A stretch of 5,743 bases of DNA from Lysobacterales bacterium CG02_land_8_20_14_3_00_62_12 (GCA_002785585.1 PEUI01000357.1:20153-25895); one strand, 5' to 3'; counted from the first letter of the stretch, positions 1-5,632 are shown. Program-made: numbers and translations. Notes: a model not told the origin generated them from the letters alone.

Positions 1-780
1 CAGGGCCTGCTCGGCACCACCCGCGCCGCCATCGCCATTGAGAAGGCCGGCATCGCCCGCGCCGGTCGGCCGATGGTGGTTGGCGATCTTGACCCGCCCG
101 CCAGTCTGGTCGCCGAACTTGCCCGCATCGGCGCACGCCAGTTGCAGGCCGGTCGCGATTTCCGTTGGCAGATCGACCGCGGTGGCAGTACCTGGCAATA
201 CTTGAGCGAGCGGGATTGCCTGCGTCTGCCGCTACCGCAACTGCGCGCGCCAGCGCAGATCGGCAACGCGGCGCTGGCGATCACCGCCCTGCGGTGCCTG
301 GGCAGTGGGTTGCCGCTGACGCCGGCACAGTTTGCCGCCGGCGTGGCCACAGCCACCGCGCCGGGTCGCTTGCAGGTGCTGGCGCGGGCGCCAGAGTTGA
401 TCGTCGATGTCGCGCACAACCCGCAGGCCGCGCGCGCGTTGGCCGAATACCTGAGCGCCCAACCCAAACCCACGGTGGCCATTTTTGGTTTGCTCGATGA
501 CAAGGATCTGGCCGGGGTCGTCACCCCTTTGCACGCCTACATCAGTCACTGGCAGGTGCTGGGTCTGGCGGCCGACAGCCCGCGCGGACAGAGCGCCGAA
601 ACCACCTTGGCGCGGCTGCGAGCGGCCCTGCCAACGGTGGCCGCGAGCCCACAGACGAGTGCCGCGCAAGCCCTGGCGGCGGCCCGATCGATGTTGCCGC
701 CGACCGCGCGCATCCTTGGATTCGGCTCGTTCCATGTCGTCGCCGCGATCTTGCGCGCCGAGGCCGAGGCCGGCCGCTGA
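1..780 (+). CDS. folC: FolC, dihydrofolate synthase / folylpolyglutamate synthase (3' part; 5' end outside window)
   Basis: ATP-dependent cytoplasmic ligase of the Mur-ligase superfamily. In gammaproteobacteria it usually joins glutamate to dihydropteroate and then extends the glutamate tail of tetrahydrofolates. The frame is open from base 1, so the first ATG at 73 is internal and the gene begins upstream of the window. The visible 259 residues carry the family signature LGTTRAAIAIEKAGI near the start (fragment residues 4-18), which lies in the central ATPase domain. The C-terminal domain shows VDVAHNPQAARAL (residues 135-147), IFGLLDDKD (about 161-169) and GFGSFHVVAAIL near the end, all matching conserved FolC blocks. 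E. coli FolC is about 420 residues, so roughly 160 N-terminal residues, including the P-loop, are missing only because of the window edge. The downstream neighbours are dedD-, cvpA- and purF-like genes, as in E. coli. No frameshift or lesion is seen. Confidence 0.95.
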   Translation, partial: QGLLGTTRAAIAIEKAGIARAGRPMVVGDLDPPASLVAELARIGARQLQAGRDFRWQIDRGGSTWQYLSERDCLRLPLPQLRAPAQIGNAALAITALRCLGSGLPLTPAQFAAGVATATAPGRLQVLARAPELIVDVAHNPQAARALAEYLSAQPKPTVAIFGLLDDKDLAGVVTPLHAYISHWQVLGLAADSPRGQSAETTLARLRAALPTVAASPQTSAAQALAAARSMLPPTARILGFGSFHVVAAILRAEAEAGR

Positions 781-810
781 TCGAACCGCGGTGCCGCCAG
801 CCGAGCCCGG

Positions 811-816
811 TATAAT
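811..816 (+). promoter_or_regulatory. Perfect TATAAT box, candidate -10 element upstream of the SPOR gene
   Basis: TATAAT lies in the 63-base folC-dedD gap, 28 bases before the chosen ATG at 844, a sensible distance for a short 5' leader. AT-rich hexamers are rare in this GC-rich DNA. However, the hexamer 17 bases upstream (788-793, GCGGTG) does not resemble TTGACA, and there is no extended -10 TG. It could therefore be a weak or activator-dependent promoter giving dedD-cvpA-purF transcription separate from folC, or it could be chance. Confidence 0.4.
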
Positions 817-843
817 CGGCGCTACCCAAAACCTGGAATGCCC

Positions 844-1842
844 ATGGATCCCGCGCTCAAGAAACGACTGATCGGCGCCAGTGTGCTGGTCATCGCCGCG
901 ATCATTTTCCTGCCGATGCTGTTTGACGGCAGCGCCCCGGTCCCCGGCGATGTGCAACCGATCGATATTCCATTGCCGCCGGAGCGCGATTTCTCTACCC
1001 GCATGGTCCCCCTGGATGCGCCGATCCCGCCGAGCGGCTTGGCGGCGGCGCTGGATGCGCCTGGGTCTGAAACGGCAGCGCCGGTGACCGCCACCAACCC
1101 GACGATGCCCGCGGCGGATCAGGTGACGACCATCGATGCCCCAGTCAGCGTGCGCAGCGATGCGCTACCACAGGATTTGGCGGTCGCCACGGCCAAGCCC
1201 GCACCCGCGCCGGTGGCGGTGACGCCATCGGTGACGCCGACGGCGCCGGTCCAACCATCCGCCGCAGCGGCGCCCGCGGCACCGGCCAGCACCACCAGCA
1301 ACGCGCCGGTGCCGGCCAGCGCCGGTCGTTTCATGGTCAACCTGGGCAGCTATGCCAGCGCCGCCAATGCCGAGCAACTGGCCAGCCGCCTCAAGCGCGC
1401 CGGCCTGGTGGTGCATAGCGCATCGGTCAGCGTCGCTGGCCAGCCCGCTTTGCGCCTGCAATTGGGACCGTTCGCCAGTCGCGCACAAGCCGAAAATGCC
1501 CGGCTCAAAGCCAAGGCGGTGCGCGCCGATTTGCCGTTGCAAGTGATCGAAATCGATGATTCCCCGAGTGCCGATGTGACGGCGCCGAATCCGGCGCGCA
1601 CTGGCGTCACCGCGTTCGCGGTGCAGGTGGCGGTACTCGGCGATATCGCCAAGGCCAACGCCACCCGCGACCAATTGCGCGCCGCTGGCTTTGCCGCTTT
1701 CGTCGAGCCATTGCAGACCGACAAGGGCACCGTCTACCGCTTGCGGGTCGGTCCGGAAGCGGTGCGCAGCGATGCCGAAAAAGTGCAGGCCGGCATTAAA
1801 CAACGCTTCGGTTTTGCGGCGATCATCGTCGCCTATCCGTGA
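844..1842 (+). CDS. DedD-like inner-membrane protein with two C-terminal SPOR domains
   Basis: A 332-residue bitopic membrane protein in the position of dedD. Residues 1-7 are short and cationic, and residues 9-27 (LIGASVLVIAAIIFLPMLF) form one membrane segment, so most of the protein should lie in the periplasm. A long Ala/Pro/Thr/Val-rich, low-complexity linker covers about residues 80-160. Two SPOR modules follow: the first about 161-238 (GRFMVNLGSYASAANAEQLA, with LRLQLGPFASRAQAENA later) and the second about 256-332 (FAVQVAVLGD, with YRLRVGPEAVRSDAEK). SPOR domains bind peptidoglycan glycan strands stripped of stem peptides and concentrate at the division septum. E. coli DedD has about 220 residues and one SPOR domain, so this protein is longer. 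I chose ATG 844 over ATG 838: GGAA at 835-838 is well spaced for 844 but touches 838, and MDxALKxRLIGA is the usual start of these proteins. A role in septal cell-wall remodelling is inferred from the family. The exact orthology to DedD is likely but not proven. Confidence 0.87.
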   Translation: MDPALKKRLIGASVLVIAAIIFLPMLFDGSAPVPGDVQPIDIPLPPERDFSTRMVPLDAPIPPSGLAAALDAPGSETAAPVTATNPTMPAADQVTTIDAPVSVRSDALPQDLAVATAKPAPAPVAVTPSVTPTAPVQPSAAAAPAAPASTTSNAPVPASAGRFMVNLGSYASAANAEQLASRLKRAGLVVHSASVSVAGQPALRLQLGPFASRAQAENARLKAKAVRADLPLQVIEIDDSPSADVTAPNPARTGVTAFAVQVAVLGDIAKANATRDQLRAAGFAAFVEPLQTDKGTVYRLRVGPEAVRSDAEKVQAGIKQRFGFAAIIVAYP

Positions 1843-1897
1843 ATCGGCGGCGCTGGAATTGCTGCGGTTTGGCAGCCTGCTGCGAGCGTAAACACGG

Positions 1898-2443
1898 ATG
1901 AATCCCGCAGACCTGGCGATCATTTTGATCCTGCTCGGCTCGATGCTGATCGGACTGCTGCGCGGGCTGGTGGTGGAGCTGGTGTCGATCCTGATCTGGT
2001 GCGCCGCGCTGTTTGTGTCCTGGCGCTTTGGACCACGCCTGGCCGGGCTGTTCGCCGACCAGGTGGAGGTCTCGGCGCTGCGCATCTTTTTCGGCTATGG
2101 GCTGGTGTTTGTCGCCACTTTGTTGATCGGCGGGCTACTGTTGTTTGTGCTCCGTCGGCTGATCCGTGGCACCGGCTTGTCGGCCACGGATCGCGGGCTC
2201 GGCGTGCTGTTCGGGTTGGCGCGCGGCCTGTTGGTGGTCGTGCTGCTGATGCTGATGGTCGGGCTGACGCCGTTATCGCAGCAGCGCTGGTGGCGCGATT
2301 CCGTGGCATTGGCGGCGCTGCAGCCAGTGGCGGTGAAAGCGCGTAGTCTGCTGCCGCCAGCGGTGGCACAACAAATCTGGTTGCTGCCGTCGTTGTTGCC
2401 GTTGACTCCGGCGGCGATCAGCGAACCCCAGATCGATCCTTAG
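1898..2443 (+). CDS. cvpA: CvpA family inner-membrane protein
   Basis: A 181-residue polytopic protein matching CvpA, named for colicin V production in E. coli and since linked to envelope stress tolerance; its biochemical activity is not established. Four hydrophobic segments are visible at about residues 5-23, 24-42, 65-86 and 101-124. The family hallmark DRGLGVLFGLARGLLVV (residues 98-114) is present, followed by a WWRDS motif (131-135) in the short C-terminal part. The length is close to the E. coli protein. ATG 1898 is the first start after an in-frame stop at 1889-1891, and MNPADLAIILILLGS is a typical CvpA N-terminus. Its Shine-Dalgarno is poor (no clear GGAG within 12 bases), so translation may depend partly on coupling to the upstream gene 55 bases away. 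It is followed 12 bases later by purF, as in E. coli, which strongly suggests cotranscription. Confidence 0.94.
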   Translation: MNPADLAIILILLGSMLIGLLRGLVVELVSILIWCAALFVSWRFGPRLAGLFADQVEVSALRIFFGYGLVFVATLLIGGLLLFVLRRLIRGTGLSATDRGLGVLFGLARGLLVVVLLMLMVGLTPLSQQRWWRDSVALAALQPVAVKARSLLPPAVAQQIWLLPSLLPLTPAAISEPQIDP

Positions 2444-2444
2444 C

Positions 2445-2458
2445 GAGGTATTCCCGTG
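2445..2458 (+). promoter_or_regulatory. Ribosome binding site and GTG start that fix the purF N-terminus
   Basis: GAGGT at 2445-2449 is followed after six bases by GTG at 2456. The second codon, TGC, encodes the cysteine that must become the N-terminal catalytic residue after methionine removal, so no other start is compatible with activity. GTG instead of ATG may modestly lower initiation. Confidence 0.9.
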
Positions 2459-3940
2459 TGCGGCATTATCGGCATCGTCGGCAGATCTGAAGTCGCCGCA
2501 GCGCTTTACGACGGACTCACCGTCTTGCAACACCGGGGCCAGGACGCCGCCGGCATTGCCACGGTGGCCGGCGATCGGTTGCATTTGCACAAGGCCAATG
2601 GCCTGGTCAAGGATGTGTTTCAGGCCGAGCACATGGCGCGGCTCACCGGTCATATCGGCATCGCCCATTGCCGCTATCCCACCGCCGGTTCGGAAGGCGC
2701 CGACGAGGCGCAACCGTTTTACGTCAACTCGCCGTTTGGCATTGCGCTTGGCCACAACGGCAATTTGATCAACACCGCGGCGCTCCGCCGCGAGTTGTTC
2801 GAGACCGACCGTCGCCACATCAACACCGGTTCGGATTCGGAAGTGCTGCTGAACATATTTGCCCACGAGTTGCAGGCGATCGGCAGCGCCCGCGTGCAAG
2901 CGGCCGATGCGTTTCGGGCGGTGGCGGCGGTGCATCAGCGCTGTCGCGGTGGCTATGCGGTGATCAGCCTGGTGCTCGGCTTGGGCGTGGTCGCGTTCCG
3001 CGACATCCACGGCATTCGGCCACTGGTGCTCGGCCGCCGCGATACCGAGACCGGCGTGGAGTGGGCGGTAGCTTCCGAGAGCGTGGCGCTCGATGTGCTC
3101 GGTTTTCGCCTGGAGCGCGACATCCTGCCGGGCGAAGGCGTGGTCATTACCGAAGCCGGCGAACTCAGTGCGCAACTCTGCGCCACGCCCGGCAGCCACG
3201 CGCCGTGCATCTTCGAGTACGTTTATCTGGCGCGGCCGGATTCGATGATGGAAGACGTTTCCGTATACAAAGCGCGCTTGCGCATGGGCGAACGGCTGGC
3301 CGACAAAATCCGCCGCCTGCGCCCGGACCACGATATCGAAGCGGTGATTCCGATTCCGGATACCGCGCGTACCGCGGCACTGGCACTGGCGCAGGCGCTG
3401 GACGTGAAATATCGCGAGGGCTTCGTCAAGAATCGCTACGTTGGCCGCACCTTCATCATGCCCGGGCAAAGCGAGCGGATGAAATCGGTGCGCCGCAAGC
3501 TCAACGCCATTGAGCTGGAGTTCCGCAACAAAGTGGTGTTGCTGGTGGACGATTCGATCGTCCGCGGTACCACTTCCAAGCAGATCATCCAGATGGCCCG
3601 GGAAGCCGGTGCGCGCAAAGTGTATTTTGCGTCGGCGGCGCCGCCGGTGCGCTATCCCAATGTCTATGGCATCGACATGCCGGCGCCGACCGAGCTGGTG
3701 GCGCACAATCGCAGCGAGACCGAAATTGAAGCCCTGCTTGGCGCCGATTGGTTGATCTATCAAGACCTGAGCGACCTGATCGCCGCCGTCGCCGAGGGCA
3801 ACGACAGCCTGACCCGCTTCGACACCAGTTGTTTTTCTGGCGAATACGTCACCGGCATCGACGATGGTTATTTGGGTGACATCGCCAGCGAACGCGCCGA
3901 CCGGGTGCGCGCCGAACAACGCCGCTTGCTCGGTGCCTGA
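2456..3940 (+). CDS. purF: Amidophosphoribosyltransferase (glutamine PRPP amidotransferase)
   Basis: Catalyses the committed step of de novo purine synthesis: PRPP plus glutamine gives 5-phosphoribosylamine, glutamate and pyrophosphate, in the cytoplasm. The protein has 494 residues against about 505 in E. coli. The N-terminal Ntn glutaminase domain starts MCGIIGIVG, with Cys2 as the nucleophile once Met is removed. RYPTAGS (73-79), HNGNLIN (100-106) and the GSDSEVLLNIF block follow. Also conserved are GIRPLVLG, VASESVALD, FEYVYLARPDS and VKNRYVGRTFIMPGQ. The PRPP-binding loop of the phosphoribosyltransferase domain is VVLLVDDSIVRGTTSKQI (360-377). There is no propeptide before the cysteine, so this is the E. 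coli type that lacks the [4Fe-4S] cluster of the Bacillus type. Family members are feedback-inhibited by AMP and GMP. PurR-type repression cannot be judged, because no convincing operator was seen in the short cvpA-purF gap. The sequence appears intact. Confidence 0.99.
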   Translation: MCGIIGIVGRSEVAAALYDGLTVLQHRGQDAAGIATVAGDRLHLHKANGLVKDVFQAEHMARLTGHIGIAHCRYPTAGSEGADEAQPFYVNSPFGIALGHNGNLINTAALRRELFETDRRHINTGSDSEVLLNIFAHELQAIGSARVQAADAFRAVAAVHQRCRGGYAVISLVLGLGVVAFRDIHGIRPLVLGRRDTETGVEWAVASESVALDVLGFRLERDILPGEGVVITEAGELSAQLCATPGSHAPCIFEYVYLARPDSMMEDVSVYKARLRMGERLADKIRRLRPDHDIEAVIPIPDTARTAALALAQALDVKYREGFVKNRYVGRTFIMPGQSERMKSVRRKLNAIELEFRNKVVLLVDDSIVRGTTSKQIIQMAREAGARKVYFASAAPPVRYPNVYGIDMPAPTELVAHNRSETEIEALLGADWLIYQDLSDLIAAVAEGNDSLTRFDTSCFSGEYVTGIDDGYLGDIASERADRVRAEQRRLLGA

Positions 3941-3968
3941 GCGGCGGTGCCCGCCCCGCCGCTTGCTT
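3941..3968 (+). terminator. Candidate hairpin terminator or attenuator after purF
   Basis: GCGGCGG at 3941-3947 pairs perfectly with CCGCCGC at 3956-3962 around an 8-base loop, beginning on the base after the purF stop codon. The tract after it is TTGCTTT, T-rich but interrupted, so it would be an imperfect intrinsic terminator. It separates the folC-purF cluster from the glutamate-cysteine ligase gene, which fits a transcription boundary. Partial readthrough is possible, because no good promoter was recognised in the rest of this 83-base gap. Confidence 0.5.
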
Positions 3969-4010
3969 TCACCGCAGCCGGACCCATCTGCCATCCGTCT
4001 GCATTCTGCT

Positions 4011-4026
4011 GGAGCTAAAGCGCATG
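4011..4026 (+). promoter_or_regulatory. Ribosome binding site of the glutamate-cysteine ligase gene
   Basis: GGAG at 4011-4014 is followed by nine bases and then ATG at 4024. It supports this start codon. The resulting protein places the IGTEHEKFGF block at residues 34-43, which is usual for bacterial members. Confidence 0.75.
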
Positions 4027-5391
4027 TCCAATCCCTCGCAGGCGCCCGCCGCCCGGGTCGAAAGTAAACAAGAACTGGTCGACTATCTGGCGCGTGGTGA
4101 AAAAGCGCGCAGCGACTGGCGCATTGGTACCGAGCACGAGAAGTTCGGCTTTCGCCTGGACGATCTCAGTCCACCGGATTACGCAAGCCCGCGCGGCATT
4201 CGCGCCATGCTCGAAGGCATCGCCACGCGCTTCGGTTGGAAGCCGGTTTACGATCAGGAAAACGTGATTGCGTTGCTCCGCGATGGCGCGTCGATTTCGC
4301 TGGAGCCGGCCGGTCAGCTCGAGCTTTCCGGCGCACCTTTGGCCAACCTGCACCAGACCTGCTGCGAGGTCAACAGCCATCTGGTCGAGGTCAAGGCGGT
4401 CGCCGACGATCTCGGTTTGGGCTTTCTTGGCATGGGCTTTCATCCGCGCTGCACGCGGGCGGAAATGCCGTGGATGCCGAAGGGTCGCTACAAAATCATG
4501 CGCGAGTACATGCCCAAGCGCGGCAATCTCGGTCTCGACATGATGACCCGCACCTGCACCGTGCAGGTGAATCTGGATTTCGGCAGTGAGCCGGAGATGG
4601 TGAAAATGTTTCGCGTTGCCTTGGCCCTGCAACCGATCGCCACCGCGTTGTTTGCCGACTCGCCGTTTACCGAGGGCAAGCCCAATGGGTTCATGAGCTA
4701 CCGCTCGCAAATCTGGACCGACACCGATCCGGATCGCACCGGCATGCTCGGCTTCGTCTTCGACGACAGCTTCGGCTACGAGCGCTACGTCGATTACCTG
4801 CTCGACGTGCCGATGTATTTCGTCTACCGCAACGGCCGCTATCTGGATGCCAGCGGCAAGAGCTTCCGCGATTTCATGGCCGGCAAGCTCGATGTGGTGC
4901 CTGGTGAAAAACCGCTGATGTCGGACTTTGCCGACCACCTGACCACCGCGTTTCCCGAGGTGCGCTTGAAGCAATATCTGGAAATGCGCGGCGCCGATTC
5001 GGGTCCGTGGAATCGCTTGTGCGCGCTGCCGGCATTTTTTGTCGGGCTGCTGTATGACCAGACCGCCCTCGACGCGGCCTGGGACTTGGTCAAGGATTTC
5101 AGCATTGAAGAACGCGAGCTACTGCGCCGGGAAGTGCCGAGGCAGGCCTTGAAGCTGCCATTTCGCGGTGGCCGCGTTGGCGATCTGGCGGTCGCGGCTT
5201 TGAAGATTGCGGCCCATGGTTTGCAGCGCCGCGCCCAATGCAATAGTCGGGGCATCGACGAATCCAATTTTCTGGAGCCGCTGATCGAGTTCGCCAACGC
5301 CGGCATCTGCCCAGCCGAACGCAAACTGGAGCTGTTCCATGGGCCTTGGCACGGATCAGTCGATCCGATCTTTGTTGAGTTCGCCTATTGA
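4024..5391 (+). CDS. gshA: Glutamate-cysteine ligase, plant/proteobacterial (GCS2) type
   Basis: ATP-dependent cytoplasmic enzyme that joins the gamma-carboxyl of glutamate to cysteine, the first step of glutathione synthesis. The 455-residue protein carries the blocks that define the plant/alpha-proteobacterial/Xanthomonas class: IGTEHEKFGF (34-43), GASISLEPAGQLELSGAPL (88-106), LHQTCCEVNSHL (109-120), MMTRTCTVQVNLDFG (173-187), FTEGKPNGF (215-223), IWTDTDPDRTGML (230-242), FPEVRLKQYLEMRGAD (about 310-325) and a closing HGPWHGSVDPIF segment. It is not related in obvious sequence to the E. coli-type GshA, although both bear the same symbol. Cys113 and Cys333 match in spacing (220 residues) the plant regulatory disulfide Cys178-Cys398 (Brassica juncea numbering). 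The second plant pair is replaced by Ala276 and Val. No gshB is in the window. It is the first gene after a probable terminator and is followed by a repeat-bearing 238-base gap. Confidence 0.95.
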   Translation: MSNPSQAPAARVESKQELVDYLARGEKARSDWRIGTEHEKFGFRLDDLSPPDYASPRGIRAMLEGIATRFGWKPVYDQENVIALLRDGASISLEPAGQLELSGAPLANLHQTCCEVNSHLVEVKAVADDLGLGFLGMGFHPRCTRAEMPWMPKGRYKIMREYMPKRGNLGLDMMTRTCTVQVNLDFGSEPEMVKMFRVALALQPIATALFADSPFTEGKPNGFMSYRSQIWTDTDPDRTGMLGFVFDDSFGYERYVDYLLDVPMYFVYRNGRYLDASGKSFRDFMAGKLDVVPGEKPLMSDFADHLTTAFPEVRLKQYLEMRGADSGPWNRLCALPAFFVGLLYDQTALDAAWDLVKDFSIEERELLRREVPRQALKLPFRGGRVGDLAVAALKIAAHGLQRRAQCNSRGIDESNFLEPLIEFANAGICPAERKLELFHGPWHGSVDPIFVEFAY

Positions 5392-5402
5392 ACCCAGCGC
5401 GT

Positions 5403-5424
5403 GGCCTGGGCAACTGCCCAGACC
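5403..5424 (+). terminator. Hairpin just after the ligase gene, possible terminator
   Basis: CTGGGC at 5406-5411 pairs with GCCCAG at 5416-5421 around the loop AACT. The stem can be extended past a C/A mismatch by GG (5403-5404) with CC (5423-5424). It begins 12-15 bases after the stop codon. The first T-rich tract (TTGTTTC, 5430-5436) comes several bases too late for a textbook intrinsic terminator, so the terminator role is uncertain. Confidence 0.4.
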
Positions 5425-5443
5425 CCGGCTTGTTTCGTCGGTT

Positions 5444-5555
5444 TTCCGCTTTCTGTCTTTGGTCTATTGCCTTTTATCTTTTGCGTTCTGTTTTCTGTTT
5501 TCTGTCCTCCGTCCTCTGTCCTCTGTCGTCTGTCTTCTGTCTTCTGTCTTCTGAA
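5444..5555 (+). repeat. Pyrimidine-rich 7-bp tandem repeat array, consensus TTCTGTC
   Basis: From 5486 to 5555 ten 7-base units follow with no change of register: TTCTGTT, TTCTGTT, TTCTGTC, CTCCGTC, CTCTGTC, CTCTGTC, GTCTGTC, TTCTGTC, TTCTGTC and TTCTGAA. Identical units sit next to each other, as expected from slippage or local duplication. Upstream, 5444-5485 continues in the same register with more divergent units: TTCCGCT, TTCTGTC, TTTGGTC, TATTGCC, TTTTATC and TTTTGCG. These look like decayed copies, although the T-rich composition inflates the match. The + strand is almost free of A, and the - strand reads GACAGAA/GACAGAG. The unit length is not a multiple of three and has no stop in the + frames, so all three + frames stay open through the array. 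This produces spurious coding potential, not a gene. The array lies between the ligase gene and aceE. A regulatory effect on aceE is possible but not shown. Confidence 0.93.
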
Positions 5556-5597
5556 CCGCATTCTGGCTAGCATGGCGTGCTCGACGTTCCCCAATTT

Positions 5598-5617
5598 CGG
5601 CGGCGCATCCGCCGCCG
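5598..5617 (+). promoter_or_regulatory. Strong hairpin abutting the aceE Shine-Dalgarno
   Basis: CGGCGGCG at 5598-5605 pairs perfectly with CGCCGCCG at 5610-5617, giving an eight-pair GC-only stem with the four-base loop CATC. The stem ends one base before GGAGG (5619-5623). In an aceE mRNA leader it could affect ribosome access or mRNA stability. The lack of a following T tract argues against an intrinsic terminator. The role is inferred only from its position. Confidence 0.6.
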
Positions 5618-5618
5618 T

Positions 5619-5632
5619 GGAGGCAAATCATG
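5619..5632 (+). promoter_or_regulatory. Ribosome binding site and start codon of aceE
   Basis: GGAGG at 5619-5623 is followed by six bases and then ATG at 5630. It is the strongest Shine-Dalgarno in the window, fitting a highly expressed central-metabolism gene. Confidence 0.88.

Larger units (their letters stand above)
5392..5629. other. Intergenic region between the ligase gene and aceE
   Basis: This 238-base gap is by far the longest in the window and contains no credible gene. In order it holds a hairpin, a T-rich stretch grading into a clear 7-bp tandem repeat, a short unique stretch (5556-5597), and a strong hairpin next to the aceE Shine-Dalgarno. The aceE promoter must lie here unless transcription reads through from upstream. 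I could not identify convincing -35 and -10 boxes: the best -10-like hexamer, TAGCAT at 5568-5573, has no matching -35. The composition differs sharply from its surroundings, with strong C+T excess on the + strand. Confidence 0.8.

Noticed and set aside
838..843. ATG at 838 as the start of the SPOR protein
   Set aside because: The only purine-rich ribosome binding sequence (GGAA at 835-838) touches or overlaps this codon, while it is well spaced for ATG 844, which also gives the usual family N-terminus.
1119..1340. A - strand frame beginning with a signal-peptide-like Ala/Leu/Gly-rich segment
   Set aside because: It is the reverse complement of the Ala/Pro-rich linker of the SPOR protein. 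GGC/GCC-rich DNA gives Ala and Gly on the other strand and mimics a signal peptide by chance.
1150..1775. A 14-base identical word (GTGCGCAGCGATGC) at about 1150 and 1762 within the SPOR gene
   Set aside because: Both copies encode VRSDA in common codons and are not part of a longer repeat. They are compatible with codon bias.
1861..1876. GCTGC/GCAGC hairpin in the gap before cvpA
   Set aside because: It has only five pairs, no T tract, and an ordinary composition. Such stems are common by chance in GC-rich DNA.
2273..3994. A 573-codon open frame on the - strand covering purF
   Set aside because: It is exactly antisense to an unmistakable PurF, is rich in His, Arg, Gln and Ala as expected for a mirrored high-GC frame, and has no recognisable domain. 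It reflects codon bias.
4015..4974. A 319-codon open frame on the - strand inside the glutamate-cysteine ligase gene
   Set aside because: It is antisense to a strongly conserved enzyme, and its composition is typical of a shadow frame without any recognisable motif.
5353..5366. GGATC/GATCC inverted repeat near the end of the ligase gene
   Set aside because: It is a five-pair palindrome within conserved coding sequence (around GSVDP), explained by codons.
5444..5555. CRISPR array
   Set aside because: Units are 7 bases with no spacers, so this is a simple tandem repeat.
5568..5573. TAGCAT as the -10 box of an aceE promoter
   Set aside because: It matches TATAAT at four of six positions, and no acceptable -35 or extended -10 is found at the right distance, so it is not supported as a separate feature.
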